Shown here piece after piece: positions 25,681 to 36,884 of a stretch of 64,000 bases of DNA (its first letter is position 1; the number at the start of each line of letters is the position of its first letter). A model generated the notes under the pieces. It searched no databases and was not told the DNA's origin. It saw only the letters and a program-made list of their open reading frames with translations. Source of the stretch: JAUIIK01 sp963709995 (GTDB lineage: Bacteria > Chloroflexota > Chloroflexia > Thermomicrobiales > CFX8); assembly GCA_963709995.1 (NCBI GenBank), contig CAVPYN010000008.1, positions 193,593 through 257,592 of the forward strand. Direction: 5' to 3'. Position numbers and translations under genes: made by a program.

Positions 25681-26662
25681 CTACGCGGCTGCCGGTGATC
25701 TCATATTCCGCTCGAGAAAGATCCAGCCGTGTATGGAGATGTGCCTCTATTTCGCCAGGGGTAGGCACAGTCGGCACACGAACGGTAACGCCTTGGGGCA
25801 ACATAGCAACTTCGATTGGTAGTTCTCCCCGGTAGCTGCCATCGAGTTCATACGGAACTTCTTCGTCGCTTCGGACAATTGCGTGCAAACATCGGAAATG
25901 ATGGTGCCACCTGGAGCGTTCTGGATGTCGCAAGGCCATCCAGGCAAACGATGACGCAACAGAGAAGATGTTCGGGGGATCGTAAACAACGACGTCTAGC
26001 ACACCATCTGTTCGATCGATTCCATCGCCCACCACGAATCGTGGATGGACAATTGAGCCTCCAACGGCAAAGAGCACCATGCGTGCCCTAAACCTGCGTT
26101 CGACCCCATCCAATCTGAGACTAACCTTGAACGGTTGCCGGCGGAGCTGACTGATTCCCGGACCGATATAAGCAAGCCAGCGGAAAATGCGTTTCCACCG
26201 GCGAGGTGTTTCGCGCATGATCGCAGCGTCGAATCCAGCTCCCCCCATATGGACGAAGGCGTGACCATTTGCCTGGGCAACGTCCATGAGTACAGCGTTT
26301 GGCGAGGTTAAGGCAACCTTGACGGCCTGTGACAGCAGTCGCGGGATCCCAAGGTCCTTCGCCACCATGTTCGTCGATCCAGTTGGCACGATGCCGATTT
26401 GCAGGGGCATGCCAGCCGCGCCTGTCGCGACCTCGGAGACCGTCCCGTCGCCTCCGACCGCAATGATCGCGTCGTAGTGATGACCCCGTTCTCGCACGAT
26501 CTCAACCGCATGATCGGCGTACTCTGTCTCAACATAGTCCAGGGATATACCCGACCTGTGGGCGGTGTTTAGCAGGAGTTGCCGGATGCGCCGTGAAGGC
26601 ATCGCACCGGTTGCGGGGTTGACGATCGCAAGCGCTCGATCAGCTGGGACGTTGACATCCAC
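25673..26662 (-). CDS. Diacylglycerol/lipid kinase family protein (YegS/BmrU type)
   Basis: ATP-dependent lipid kinase fold (DAGK_cat). Motifs: LAIVNPATGAMPSRRIRQLL, the ATP-site AIIAVGGDGTVSEVATGAAG, IGIVPTGSTNMVAKDLGIP, MGGAGFDAAIM, and DGVLDVVVYDP in the second domain. About 330 residues is normal. The GTG at 26662 is used because upstream codons run through another small gene and lack family residues; ATGs up to 26719 are alternatives. Substrate could be diacylglycerol, a phospholipid or a sphingoid base. It follows a 48-residue membrane protein gene by 13 nt. Confidence 0.8.
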   Translation of the reverse strand: MDVNVPADRALAIVNPATGAMPSRRIRQLLLNTAHRSGISLDYVETEYADHAVEIVRERGHHYDAIIAVGGDGTVSEVATGAAGMPLQIGIVPTGSTNMVAKDLGIPRLLSQAVKVALTSPNAVLMDVAQANGHAFVHMGGAGFDAAIMRETPRRWKRIFRWLAYIGPGISQLRRQPFKVSLRLDGVERRFRARMVLFAVGGSIVHPRFVVGDGIDRTDGVLDVVVYDPPNIFSVASSFAWMALRHPERSRWHHHFRCLHAIVRSDEEVPYELDGSYRGELPIEVAMLPQGVTVRVPTVPTPGEIEAHLHTRLDLSRAEYEITGSRVAM

Positions 26663-26675
26663 TAAAGCACAATAC

Positions 26676-26822
26676 CTACGACGCGGCTTCAGCGTCGAGG
26701 GCGGCATCGTCCGCATCACCGTCCTCTGGCCCGAACATTTGATCCACTAGTTTGTCCGCGAGCCACGTTGCGGCTGCCGCCAGTAGTATTCCCAGGATTC
26801 CTCGCACGATCTGACGTTGCAT
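26676..26822 (-). CDS. 48-residue single-pass membrane protein
   Basis: Short frame starting at ATG 26822 and ending at TAG 26676-26678. It reads a basic start (MQRQIVR), one hydrophobic helix (GILGILLAAAATWLADKLV), and a very acidic tail (FGPEDGDADDAALDAEA). GAAGG lies about 11 nt upstream of the ATG. It is 13 nt ahead of the lipid kinase on the same strand, so the two may be translated from one message. Coding is suggested by the coherent membrane topology (positive-inside, acidic tail), but similarity is untested. Confidence 0.5.
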   Translation of the reverse strand: MQRQIVRGILGILLAAAATWLADKLVDQMFGPEDGDADDAALDAEAAS

Positions 26823-26916
26823 CTTATTGTCTGCCTTCCCCGCGTCACCGTAAAACCTACATTACCAATGTTCAGCACAGAATTGTACGTGGCGCACGCC
26901 TAGATGGCGCGCGCCT

Positions 26917-27147
26917 CTACGCGCCGGTCCTGCTGACGGCACGGGACGCGAGCAAGAACAGGGCCGCGCCGATGACAACTATCGACGAGAGAATGTCACT
27001 TATCTGCAACGACGCGATTATTGGGAATGCGCCAAGACCAATCTGCTCGAGAGGCCAGACAAATGGCTTCGACAACGAATTTATGACCTGCCAGGTGACC
27101 GTCCATCGCTCCATGCCAACAAGCGAACCCAGAATTCTCGCGAACAT
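26917..27147 (-). CDS. YggT-like small membrane protein
   Basis: 76 residues, with hydrophobic helices at both ends. The middle reads VINSLSKPFVWPLEQIG then FPIIASLQISDILSS, resembling the YggT pattern of a loop with P.P. and a second helix starting PI.A. The frame stays open upstream of ATG 27147 as far as a TGA, but no start codon occurs there. A GGGGGG run lies about 11 nt before the ATG. Family membership is tentative; YggT proteins are poorly defined membrane factors linked to osmotic or division phenotypes. Confidence 0.5.
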   Translation of the reverse strand: MFARILGSLVGMERWTVTWQVINSLSKPFVWPLEQIGLGAFPIIASLQISDILSSIVVIGAALFLLASRAVSRTGA

Positions 27148-27290
27148 GGTCGCGATGAGCCCCCCGGCAATGAGACCAATCGCTTCATCCGGTATCTTGC
27201 GCTGCTGGCGACGCCCGGATCGCCTACTCCTGGCAGGTGGTCGAATCGCGATGGGTCATTCCTTTCACGATTGTGACAGATGTCCACGGC

Positions 27291-28325
27291 TTATCCAGCG
27301 AGCACGTCCTCGGCCGCGTTCAGGGCCTCGGCTATCCAGGAGTCCTCAACGTGATAGTGTGTCACCATCCTCACGCCGCGAGGTGAATAGTTGGAAATCA
27401 GCACGCCTCGCTCCTTCATCCCGGCGACGAATTCAGCATGTGGCATTCGTGGAAGCGTGTCGAAGATGACGATGTTCGTTTGCACCGATTCAAGATCGAC
27501 GCTTACGCCTTCGATGACAGCCAGCCCCTCGGCGAGCGCGCGTGCGCGCTGATGGTCGAGTGCGAGTCCGTCAACCATCGACTCGAGGGCTACGATGCCT
27601 GCTGCTGCAATGACGCCAGATTGCCGCATCGCTCCACCGAGAATCTTCCGGCTGGCCTTTGCGCTCGCAATGAATTCGCTTGATCCAGCTATCATCGACC
27701 CGACCGGGGCTGCGAGACCTTTGGAGAGGCAGAACTGAACCGAATCCGCGTAGGATGCGATTGCTTCAACTGGAGTGTCGGATGCAATCGCTGCGTTGAA
27801 TATCCGCGCGCCATCCATGTGGATCGGAACTTCATATCTATCCGCGATGTCGCGCAGGTCTTGCAGGTGCGCCATGCCAAGTACAGTTCCCCCGCACCGA
27901 TTCTGGGTGTTTTCGATGGCGATCGCGCCGGTTCGTGGGTAGCCCAAGCGCGGCTGAGGTCGGATAGCTCCCTCTACGAGTTCGGCTGGTAACGATCCAT
28001 CCGGCATGTTCGGGAGGAGATTGAAGGGCATGCCGCCGAGCGCGGCCGCTCCTCCAGACTCGAACCAGAAGATGTGCGACTCGTTCCCTAGTATCACTTC
28101 GTCCCCACGCCCACAGTGACTAAGGAGGGCAGCGAGATTACCCATCGTTCCACTCGGTACGAACAGCGCCGCCTCCTTGCCGAGCATTTGCGCAGCCAGT
28201 TGTTCAAGTTGAGAGACAGTGGGGTCTTCACCGTATTGGTCGTCTCCAACCTCTGCATTTGCCATCGCCTGGCGCATAGCCGCCGTGGGTCGGGTTACGG
28301 TGTCGCTTCGAAGATCGATTGCCAC
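27291..28325 (-). CDS. ltaE: Low-specificity L-threonine aldolase
   Basis: PLP enzyme cleaving L-threonine/L-allo-threonine to glycine and acetaldehyde. Motifs: IDLRSDTVTRPTAAMRQAM, VGDDQYGEDPTVSQLE, LFVPSGTMGNLAAL, ENTQNRCGGTVL, the Asp of HMDGARIFNAA, and the PLP-binding Lys in SVQFCLSKGLAAPVGS, then RKILGGAMRQSGVIAAAG. 344 residues is normal and the frame is intact. It is transcribed away from rpoB. Confidence 0.92.
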   Translation of the reverse strand: MAIDLRSDTVTRPTAAMRQAMANAEVGDDQYGEDPTVSQLEQLAAQMLGKEAALFVPSGTMGNLAALLSHCGRGDEVILGNESHIFWFESGGAAALGGMPFNLLPNMPDGSLPAELVEGAIRPQPRLGYPRTGAIAIENTQNRCGGTVLGMAHLQDLRDIADRYEVPIHMDGARIFNAAIASDTPVEAIASYADSVQFCLSKGLAAPVGSMIAGSSEFIASAKASRKILGGAMRQSGVIAAAGIVALESMVDGLALDHQRARALAEGLAVIEGVSVDLESVQTNIVIFDTLPRMPHAEFVAGMKERGVLISNYSPRGVRMVTHYHVEDSWIAEALNAAEDVLAG

Positions 28326-28439
28326 GAATTATCCTTCCTTGTCGGGGTCCAAAGGTGTCATCAACTTCCCCATTATCGCGCACACGAGTTGGATCGTTGC
28401 GGGGTCACACTGAATAGAATCTGGCGATCGCCGTTAGAC

Positions 28440-28468
28440 TTGACGCGGCCTTTCCTTTCGGGCATAAT
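28440..28468 (+). promoter_or_regulatory. Sigma-70 type promoter upstream of rpoB
   Basis: TTGACG (28440-28445) and CATAAT (28463-28468) lie exactly 17 nt apart, each matching 5 of 6 consensus bases. Transcription would begin near 28,475, giving a leader of about 220 nt before rpoB. It lies in the divergent region after the ltaE start. Confidence 0.65.
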
Positions 28469-28556
28469 TGACGGTCACTGTCGTTGATACGCAGGCGATT
28501 TGAGACGATTCACCTGGCTGGGGAATTTCGGCAGAATACAGCAAATCGATTGTTGC

Positions 28557-28580
28557 GGGAGGCGTTGTCCTCCCTTTTTT
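28557..28580 (+). terminator. Intrinsic terminator in the rpoB leader (possible attenuator)
   Basis: A perfect 6-bp stem GGGAGG/CCTCCC with loop CGTTGT is followed by six Ts (28575-28580). It sits between the promoter at 28440 and the rpoB ATG at 28697, with no gene before it on this strand. Nearby, TGGGGAATTTC and GAAACTTCCCA could pair across it as an alternative structure. This suggests conditional termination of rpoBC. Confidence 0.6.
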
Positions 28581-28696
28581 CCGTGTCGGAAACTTCCCAA
28601 GCAAGGTCACGACTAATCCGGGCAACGGTTAGCCGGAAAATGCCGGGCGTATCGCGAAGATAGCTGCATCGTACGGGTTCAGAGAGGGCAAACTTT

Positions 28697-31600
28697 ATGG
28701 CACACGACCTGGCGTCCAGTATCAGTCAGAATGGTCATGGCCGGGCGCTCGATACGCTCACGAAGAGCGGGAGGCGATATTCATTTGCTCGCGTTCGCCA
28801 CGACCACCCATTGCCAAATCTGATCCAGGTTCAGAAAGACTCGTTCGAATGGTTCAAGACTGATGGCCTGGGTGAATTGCTAAGCGAAGTATCGCCCATT
28901 GTCGACTACAACGACAAGATGGAGCTTCACTTTCTCAATCACACGTTTTTGGAGCCACGTGCCTCGGTCGGTGTCTGTCGTGAACGCGACATGACCTACT
29001 CGGCGCCACTCGAAATCGGAGTGCGTCTGGTCATTAAAGAGACCGGGGAGATCAAGGAAAGCAGAATCTTCCTCGGCGACTTCCCGATGATGACCGAAGA
29101 CGGCACGTTCGTCATCAATGGCGCGGAGCGGGTCGTCGTATCTCAACTCGTGCGCTCGCCGGGCGTCTATTGCGAACTTCTTGACGATCCTATTCGTGGT
29201 CGCAAGCTCTGTCGCGCCAAACTGATCCCAAACCGCGGGGCATGGCTTGAGATGGAAACGTCAAACCGCGACGTCATTACGGTCAAGATCGATCGAAAGC
29301 GCAAGCTGCCGGTCACGATCCTCCTCCGCGCCATCGGATATGAGGATGACGAACAACTCTACGAACTGTTCGAGGACGTCGACACGAACGAGGAGCATCG
29401 CTACATCGCGTCGACGATCGAGCGTGATCCGACTAAAACCCGAGACGAAGCGTTGATCGAGCTCTATCGTCGGCTACGGCCGGGCGATCCTCCGACCCGC
29501 GAGAATGCTCAGCAGTTAATCGAAGGGATGTTCTTCGAGCCTCGTCGCTATGACCTGGCCAGGGTTGGGCGCTTCAAGCTGAACAACCGGCTTGGCCGGA
29601 GTGCAGAACTCGAGCATCGTGTACTGGATCCTGAGGATCTGCTCGAAATTGTTCGGGAAATGGTGCGGCTCAACAATGGCGTTGGCGAGCCGGACGAGAT
29701 CGATCATCTCGGAAATCGCCGGGTGCGCGCCGTTGGCGAATTGATTCAAATGAACGTCCGAACCGGACTGCAGCGCCTGGAGCGTGGCGTCAAAGAACGA
29801 ATGACGATCCAGGATATCGAGCAAGTCACGCCGAATGGCCTGATCAGCACTACCCGGCCGGTCATGGCAGCAGTGCGAGAGTTCTTTGGCGGATCTCAAC
29901 TTTCGCAGTTTATGGATCAGACGAATCCGCTCTCTGAGCTGACTCACAAGCGCCGCCTCTCGGCGTTGGGACCCGGGGGACTCAGCCGAGATCGGGCAGG
30001 GGTTGAAGTACGCGACGTCCACCATTCACATTATGGACGCATCTGCCCGATAGAGACTCCGGAAGGGCCGAATATTGGTCTTATCGGAACGCTCGCGTCG
30101 TTTGGACAGATCAACCAGTTCGGCTTTATAGAGACGCCCTATCGGAAGGTCTATCACCGCATCTCGACAAACGATCCGTTGCTTGCGGAGAGCGACAATC
30201 CCTTCATTGGTCAGCAACTTGCCCAGGATCTGGACCTGGATGGCGAAACGATTCCGGCGGGAGCGGAGTTGGACGAAGAAGTGATCGAGCAGATCCGGGC
30301 TTCGGGGCTTTCAACCTTCGAAATCGTTCCATTTGTTTCCGAGGAGATCGTCTATCTTTCGGCCGATCGGGAGGAGCACTTCACGATTGCTCCAGCGAAC
30401 GAACCACTGAATAAGATGGGTCAGTTCGCCAACGCTCGTGTGGCGGTCCGCCATCGCGCCGGTGAGTTCGCGATCCGCCCTCCAACTCAGGTCGATTATA
30501 TGGATGTGTCGCCAAAGCAAATCATGTCCGTCTCGGCTTCCCTGGTGCCGTTCCTGGAGCACGACGACGCGAACCGGGCGTTGATGGGCGCAAACATGCA
30601 ACGGCAAGCGGTGCCGCTGCTGCGTCCGGAAGCCCCGCTTGTCGGCACTGGCCTGGAGTATCAGGCGGCGCGCGACTCCGGTCAGGTCGTCGTCTCCCGT
30701 GTCGATGGCGAGATCGTCTCGGTGCAAGCTGCCCAGATCGTCGTTCGTGACGATAGCGGCGAAGAGTTCGAATATCGGTTGCGCAAATTCGTTCGGTCGA
30801 ACCAGGATACCTGTATCAATCATCGACCGATCGTTCAGATTGGCGAACGGGTTGAAGCCGGGCAGATCATCGCCGATTCATCCAGCACAGATCAGGGCGA
30901 ACTAGCGCTAGGTCGGAACGTCCTCGTCGGATTCATGCCGTTTGAAGGTGGGAATTACGAGGATGCGATTCTGATCAGTGAGCGGCTTGTGCGAGATGAT
31001 GTCTACACTTCTATACACATTGAGAAGTATGAGACCGAAGCTCGCGACACCAAGCTTGGGCCGGAAGAGATCACACGCGATATCCCGAATGTCGGCGAGG
31101 ACAGCCTCGCGAATCTCGACGAGTCGGGGATCATTCGCGTCGGCGCCGAAGTCAGGCCCAACGACATTCTCGTTGGAAAAGTAACACCGCGAGGCGAAAC
31201 CGAACTCTCGGCAGAAGAGCGGCTCTTGCGAGCGATCTTTGGCGAGAAATCCCGCGAGGTTAAGGACACGTCGCTGCGCGTCCCACACGGAGTATCGGGT
31301 AAAGTCATCGACGTCAAGATCTTTAGTAGGGACGATGAAAGCGAGCACGAACTGCCCGCTGGAGTCAACCAGACTGTTCGCGTGATGATCGCCCAGAAAC
31401 GGAAGATCTCTGAAGGCGACAAGATGGCCGGCCGGCACGGCAACAAAGGGGTCATCTCCCGGATCGTGCCGATCGAAGATATGCCATATCTGCCGGATGG
31501 AACTCCTCTTGACATCATCCTGACGCCAATCGGTGTGCCATCCCGGATGAACATCGGTCAGGTGCTTGAAACTCACCTGGGCTGGGCGGCGAAAGCGCTC

Positions 31601-32192
31601 GGCGTCAGTTTCGCCACTCCAGTGTTCGACGGCGCCGCTGACGGGCAGATCAAAGATTTGCTCGAACAAGCTGGACTTCCGAGAGATGGCAAGGTGTGGC
31701 TATACGACGGGCGGACCGGGGAGCGGTTCGACCGTCCGGTGACCGTTGGCTACCTCTATATGTTGAAGCTCGTCCACCTGGTGGAAGATAAGATCCACGC
31801 TCGATCAACCGGGCCGTACTCGCTCGTTACCCAGCAACCGCTGGGCGGCAAGGCGCAGTTTGGTGGGCAGCGCTTTGGCGAGATGGAAGTGTGGGCTCTT
31901 GAGGCATACGGCGCGGCCTACACGTTGCAGGAGATGCTCACGGTCAAGTCAGATGACGTGGTTGGCCGGGTCAAGACGTATGAAGCCATCGTCAAAGGTG
32001 AAGAGATTAACCGAGGCCGGAGTGCCGGAATCGTTCAAGGTGCTGGTCAAGGAACTTCGCTCCCTGGGACTGTCGATTGACGTAATCAACGAAGAAGATC
32101 AAACGGTCGAGTTTGCCGAGGATATGGCGCGAGATCTCCTTTCGAATCTCGACCGCATTAACCTGAGCGGATTCGAGCGAACTGAGGATTAG
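28697..32192 (+). CDS. rpoB: RNA polymerase beta subunit (one frameshift near the 3' end)
   Basis: Catalytic beta subunit of RNA polymerase. Family marks throughout: HPLPNLIQVQKDSFEWF at the N-terminus; the rifampicin-region segment SQFMDQTNPLSELTHKRRLS; ETPEGPNIGLIGTLASF; VGFMPFEGGNYEDAILIS; KISEGDKMAGRHGNKGVIS; and PLGGKAQFGGQRFGEMEVWA near the C-terminus. The frame breaks at about 32,010 after AIVKGEEI; the end (GVPESFKVLVKELRSLGLSI ... FERTED) continues in another frame to 32,192. Restored length is about 1,165 residues. GAGGG lies before the ATG. Rifampicin-site residues Asp (MDQ), His and Arg (HKRRLS) look wild type. Confidence 0.95.
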
Positions 32193-32289
32193 CTGGATAC
32201 CTTGGAGTGGGGCGACGCTCCATGGACGTCGCCGATGGTACGGAAGAAGCGACACGAGCGAACATCAGTGAGACCGGTGAGCATAACGA

Positions 32290-35200
32290 ATGCAGACTCT
32301 CGAACGAATGCACCGTGATGAAGCAACAAGGTCGCTCGATGTCAACAATTTCGACGCGATCGAATTAGCCTTGCGTCACCCGAGGATATTCGTAGCTGGT
32401 CGTATGGTGAGGTTACCAAGCCAGAAACGATCAACTATCGCACCTTGAAGCCGGAGCACGGTGGCCTCTTTTGCGAGCGGATTTTCGGTCCCAGCAAGGA
32501 CTGGGAGTGCTACTGCGGCAAGTACAAGCGCATCCGGCACGCTGGCACAGTGTGCGACAAGTGTGGGGTTGAAGTTACGCGCTCGAAGGTTCGCCGCGAG
32601 CGTATGGGACATATCGAACTCGCAGCCCCGGCGACGCACATCTGGTACGTCAAGGGCACGCCGAGCCGTCTCGGGCTGTTGCTCGATATCTCGCCCCGCA
32701 ATCTGGAGCGTGTGCTCTACTTTGCCTCCTATCTGGTCACCGCGGTGGATGTCGAATGCTCGCGACGAGCTAATCGAGACGATCGAGGCTGAGCTTGCGG
32801 AGGAACTTGAAGAACTGCAGGCTGAATTTGACGAGCGTGCCGGGGAAATAGCGGCGGCGCGCGACCAAGAGATCTCGAACCTTGAAGAGGGCGCGGTGGG
32901 CGTCGCTTCGAGCGTAAAGGGCCAGCTTGAAGATGCAATTGGAGAAGCTGGAAGACGCGAGCAAGACAATTCTGGAGTTCCTTGAAAGTCCAAGGTCAAT
33001 GAGTCACTCGATGACGACCTCACGTTCAATGGCAAGGTCGTCGTCGAAGCCGGTGAAGCGGTCAATGAAGATCGGCTCGAAGAGGTTCGAGCTGTAGTAA
33101 CTGACGCTAAAGATGAGGCTCGCAGGGAGGCGGAACGATTCACCGAGAGCGACCGAAGCCGAGAGCGAGCACGAAGCAGAGCAGATCCAGCTTGCTTCGG
33201 ATAAGTCGCTGCGGCAGGAACAGAGTCGGATTTCGAGCAGCAGCAGTCTGATCTGCGAGCGGAAGCTGACGAGATTATCAATCAGATCCGTGATCTCGAG
33301 CAGAATCAGGTGCTCACGGAGACGCAGTACCGGGAGTTGTTGGATCTTGCGCCGGGCGTCTTCCGGGCTGGCATGGGGGCCGAGGCCGTATACGACCTGG
33401 TCTCGAAGCTCGATCTCGACATTATCGCAGCGGAGCTTGCGTACGGAGCTCCACAGCACGGTGAGTGTGCAGCGCAAGAAGAAGGCCGCCAAGCGACTGC
33501 GCGTCGTCGAGTCGCTGCGCAAGAGCGGAAACCGTCCGGAGTGGATGATCTTCACCGCGCTTGCCGGTGATTCCGCCGGATCTCCGGCCAATGGTGCAAC
33601 TCGATGGTGGCGGTTCGCGACCTCTGACCTGAATGATCTGTACCGCCGGGTCATTAATCGGAACAATCGTTTAAAGCGGCTGCTGGAACTCGGTGCGCCG
33701 GACATCATCGTCCGAAACGAAAAGCGGATGCTCCAGGAAGCTGTAGATGCGCTGATCGACAACGGACGCCGCGGGCCGGGTGGTGTCCGGATCCGGCAAG
33801 CACAAGCTCAAGAGTCTGTCGGATATGCTCAAGGGCAAGCAGGGGACGATTCCGCCAGAATCTGCTTGGCAAGCGTGTCGACTACTCAGGTCGCTCGGTG
33901 ATCGTCGTCGGCCCGGATCTCAAGCTTGCACCAGTGTGGTTTGCCGAAGCGAATGGCGCTGGAACTCTTCAAGCCGTTCGTTATGCACCGGCTGGTCGCA
34001 GCACGACTTTGCTCACAATATCAAGGCCGCAAAGCGGCTGGTCGAACGCGTCGATCCGAAAGTGTCTGGGATGTGCTCGAAGAAGTCATCAAGGATTACG
34101 TCGTGCTCCTGAATCGCGCACCGACGCTTCACCGGCTTGGAATTCAGGCGTTCGAAGTCAAGCTGATCGAGGGCTCGGCGATCCAGGTGCACCCGCTCGT
34201 CTGTGCGGCGTTCAATGCTGACTTCGACGGTGACCAGATGGCAGTGCACGTGCCGCTCTCCCGCAAGGCACAGAGCGAAGCGCGCGCGCGGATGATGTCG
34301 ACGGCGAATCTCCTTGACCCGTCGGACGGTGATCCGGTGATTGCGCCGACACTGGAAATCGTACTCGGCTGCTACTACATGACCCTGGAACGAGAAGGTC
34401 GCCGTGGCGAGGGCAAGCTCTTCTCTACCGCGAGCGAAGCTCAGATCGCTTACGATCTCGGTCTAGTCGATATCCATGCCCGTGTGCGGGTTCTCAATCC
34501 CAAGGCAGACGCCTATCCATTTCTCAATGCGTCCGATCACGAGCAGGCCGATTGAAGAGGGGATCGTCGAGAGTTCGGTTGGACGGGTGATCTTCAACCA
34601 GGAGTTGCCGGCGTCGATGCCGTTCCGCGACGAGAACGATGGATCGCGGGGCTCTGAAGCGGCTGATCAAAGGATCTCTACCATGCGTATGGCCCGGAAG
34701 CGACTGCGGAAGTTGCCGACCGTATCAAGGACATCGGGTTCCGATACGCAACGGTCGGCGGGCTGACTATCGGCGTTGACGACGTCGCGATTCCACGGCA
34801 AAGGAACGGGATCGTCGCGGATGCGGACAAGAGCGTCCTCCAGGTCGAGCGACAGTTCAATCGCGGTCTGCTTGTCCGACCATCGGAGCGTCACGATCAG
34901 CTTGTCGAGATCTGGACCGAGACACGAGATCGCGTTCAGGAATCGATTGAAGACCACGTTCGATCCGGACAATTCGCTCTACATGATGACCTTCTCGGGA
35001 GCGAAAGGTAACATGAACCAGATCTCCCAGATGGCCGGAATGCGTGGATTGATGCTCGATCCACGTGGCAACATCATGGACTTTCCGATTCGGTCGAACT
35101 TCCGTGAGGGCCTGTCGGTGTTCGAGTACTTTATCTCCACCCACGGGGCGAGAAAAGGGCTTGGCCGACACGGCGCTTCGAACCGCGGACTCTGGCTATC

Positions 35201-36668
35201 TGACGCGCAAGCTAGTGGACGTCTCGCAGGATGTCATTGTCACTATCGATGATTGTGGAACGCTCAATGGAATGCGCGTGTTGCGGTCGGAAATCGGGGA
35301 CGACGAAATATTCGCCGGACGAGTGCTTGGCCGGCTTACAGCGGAGCCGGTCGTTACCGAAGACGGAGAACTCATCGCCGATCGAGGCGAAGAAGTGACC
35401 GACGAGATGGTGGCACAGATCCTGGCGGCTGGTGTCAATGCCATAGTTGTGCGTTCGGTGACCGCCTGCAGACTCGGCACACGGAGTTTGCGCAAATTGC
35501 TACGGACGCAATCTGGCCACGGAACGCTGGTCGAACGTGGAGATGCGGTTGGCATCATCGCCGCCCAGTCCATCGGTGAGCCGGGCACGCAGCTTGACGA
35601 TGCGCACCTTCCACACAGGAGGCGTGCTGTCGGCCGACGACATCACGACTGGTCTTCCGCGCGTGACCGAGTTGTTTGAGGCACGGGAGCCAAAGGGCAA
35701 GGCATTACTCCGAGATTGGTGGCATTGTCAGCATCGTGACCGAAGATGATTCGCGGAAGGTCATCATCTCTTATCGTGATCCGATTTCGGTCGCTCACAC
35801 CCGTTCCGGAAAGCTACAAGACTCAAGGTCAAGGACGGCCATCCGTCAAGCGTGGCGATGAGACTCGCGCATCGACGAGACCGAGACGTATGGTCCGGTC
35901 ACGGCGAATCGTCGAGCGGTGACGTCGTCATTGAGGATGGCAATTATCGATCTCTTCAATGAGAACGCCGAAGTACGTGACTATACTGTTCCGCACTCCG
36001 CGCACTTGCGTGTTCAGGATGGTGACGAAATTCAGCCCGGCACCCAGATCACCGATGGCGCGCTCGATCCGGACGAGGTGCTTCGCACCCGCGGTCGGGA
36101 AGAGGTCGAGACGATTACTCGTCGACGAAGTGCAGAAGGTCTATCGATCGCAGGGCGTGGTCACGAACGATCGGCACATCGAAGTTATCGTGCGGCAGAT
36201 GCTGCGCAAGGTCGGGATCGACGATCCAGGCGATACCGATCTGCTTGCCGGGCGATCTCGTCGATCGATACATCTTCAACGAGATCAACGAAGAGATCAT
36301 CGCTCAGGGCGGCGAGCCAGCAACCGCGCAACAGGCGCTGCTCGGTATCACCAAGGCCTCGCTCGAGACGGAGTCGTTCCTATCGGCAGCTTCGTTCCAG
36401 GAGACGACGCGCGTGTCTGACGCAGGCGGCAATCGAGGGCAAGGTCGACTACTTGCGTGGTCTCAAGGAGAACGTCATCATCGGCAAGCTGATTCCGGCC
36501 GGCTCTGGATTCCAGGTGGCCCAGCAACTTGCTTGATGATCGATGAGGCTGGAGATGACGAGAAGTCGCGAGGGAGGTCGAGCCAAATCGATCGAAGATG
36601 TTGAGGACCTCGTTCTCCGTACCCGAAGTAGCTGCGGTGCCGCTGCTCCGACAGAGGACAGCGACTAG
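32290..36668 (+). CDS. rpoC: RNA polymerase beta' subunit (many frameshifts)
   Basis: Catalytic beta' subunit. In-order fragments are spread over three frames: LDVNNFDAIELAL; the N-terminal zinc site WECYCGKYKRIRHAGTVCDK; RSKVRRERMGHIELAAP; a lineage coiled-coil insert near 32,770-33,000; NDLYRRVINRNNRLKRLLEL; the Mg-binding NADFDGDQMAVHVPLS near 34,215; GLMLDPRGNIMDFPI; and EAVGIIAAQSIGEP-type sequence near 35,550. The second zinc site (GVCANCYGRNLAT) is present but out of frame. At least a dozen single-base indels are needed to read it through; all conserved blocks survive, so error rather than decay is likely. Start ATG 32290 or 32308. The end at TAG 36666-36668 is inferred. Confidence 0.88.
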
Positions 36669-36884
36669 TCAGGTGGACACGGGCTCCTTTCGCGACATCC
36701 GTAGGAGTCCGTCAGACTTAATTGACTTACCCTACCGTGTGGTAGACTCAGCGATTGTGGCTTGAACAGGTCACAGCCGGTATTCGACGGTGAATTTGGA
36801 CGAGAACGACAAGCTAGAGCTCGATCGTCTAGATTCGAGTGGACTTGGACGCCAATTTCTAGCGGGACGGCATAAGGGGTAGAC

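Noticed and set aside
32290..36668. rpoC pieces as several small genes, a split rpoC, or an intein
   Set aside because: Fragments join in order with no inserted sequence and no Hint motifs; breaks are single-base and fall inside conserved motifs.
36722..36748. TTGACT/TAGACT pair upstream of rpsL as a promoter
   Set aside because: Spacer is only 15 nt and both boxes are imperfect.
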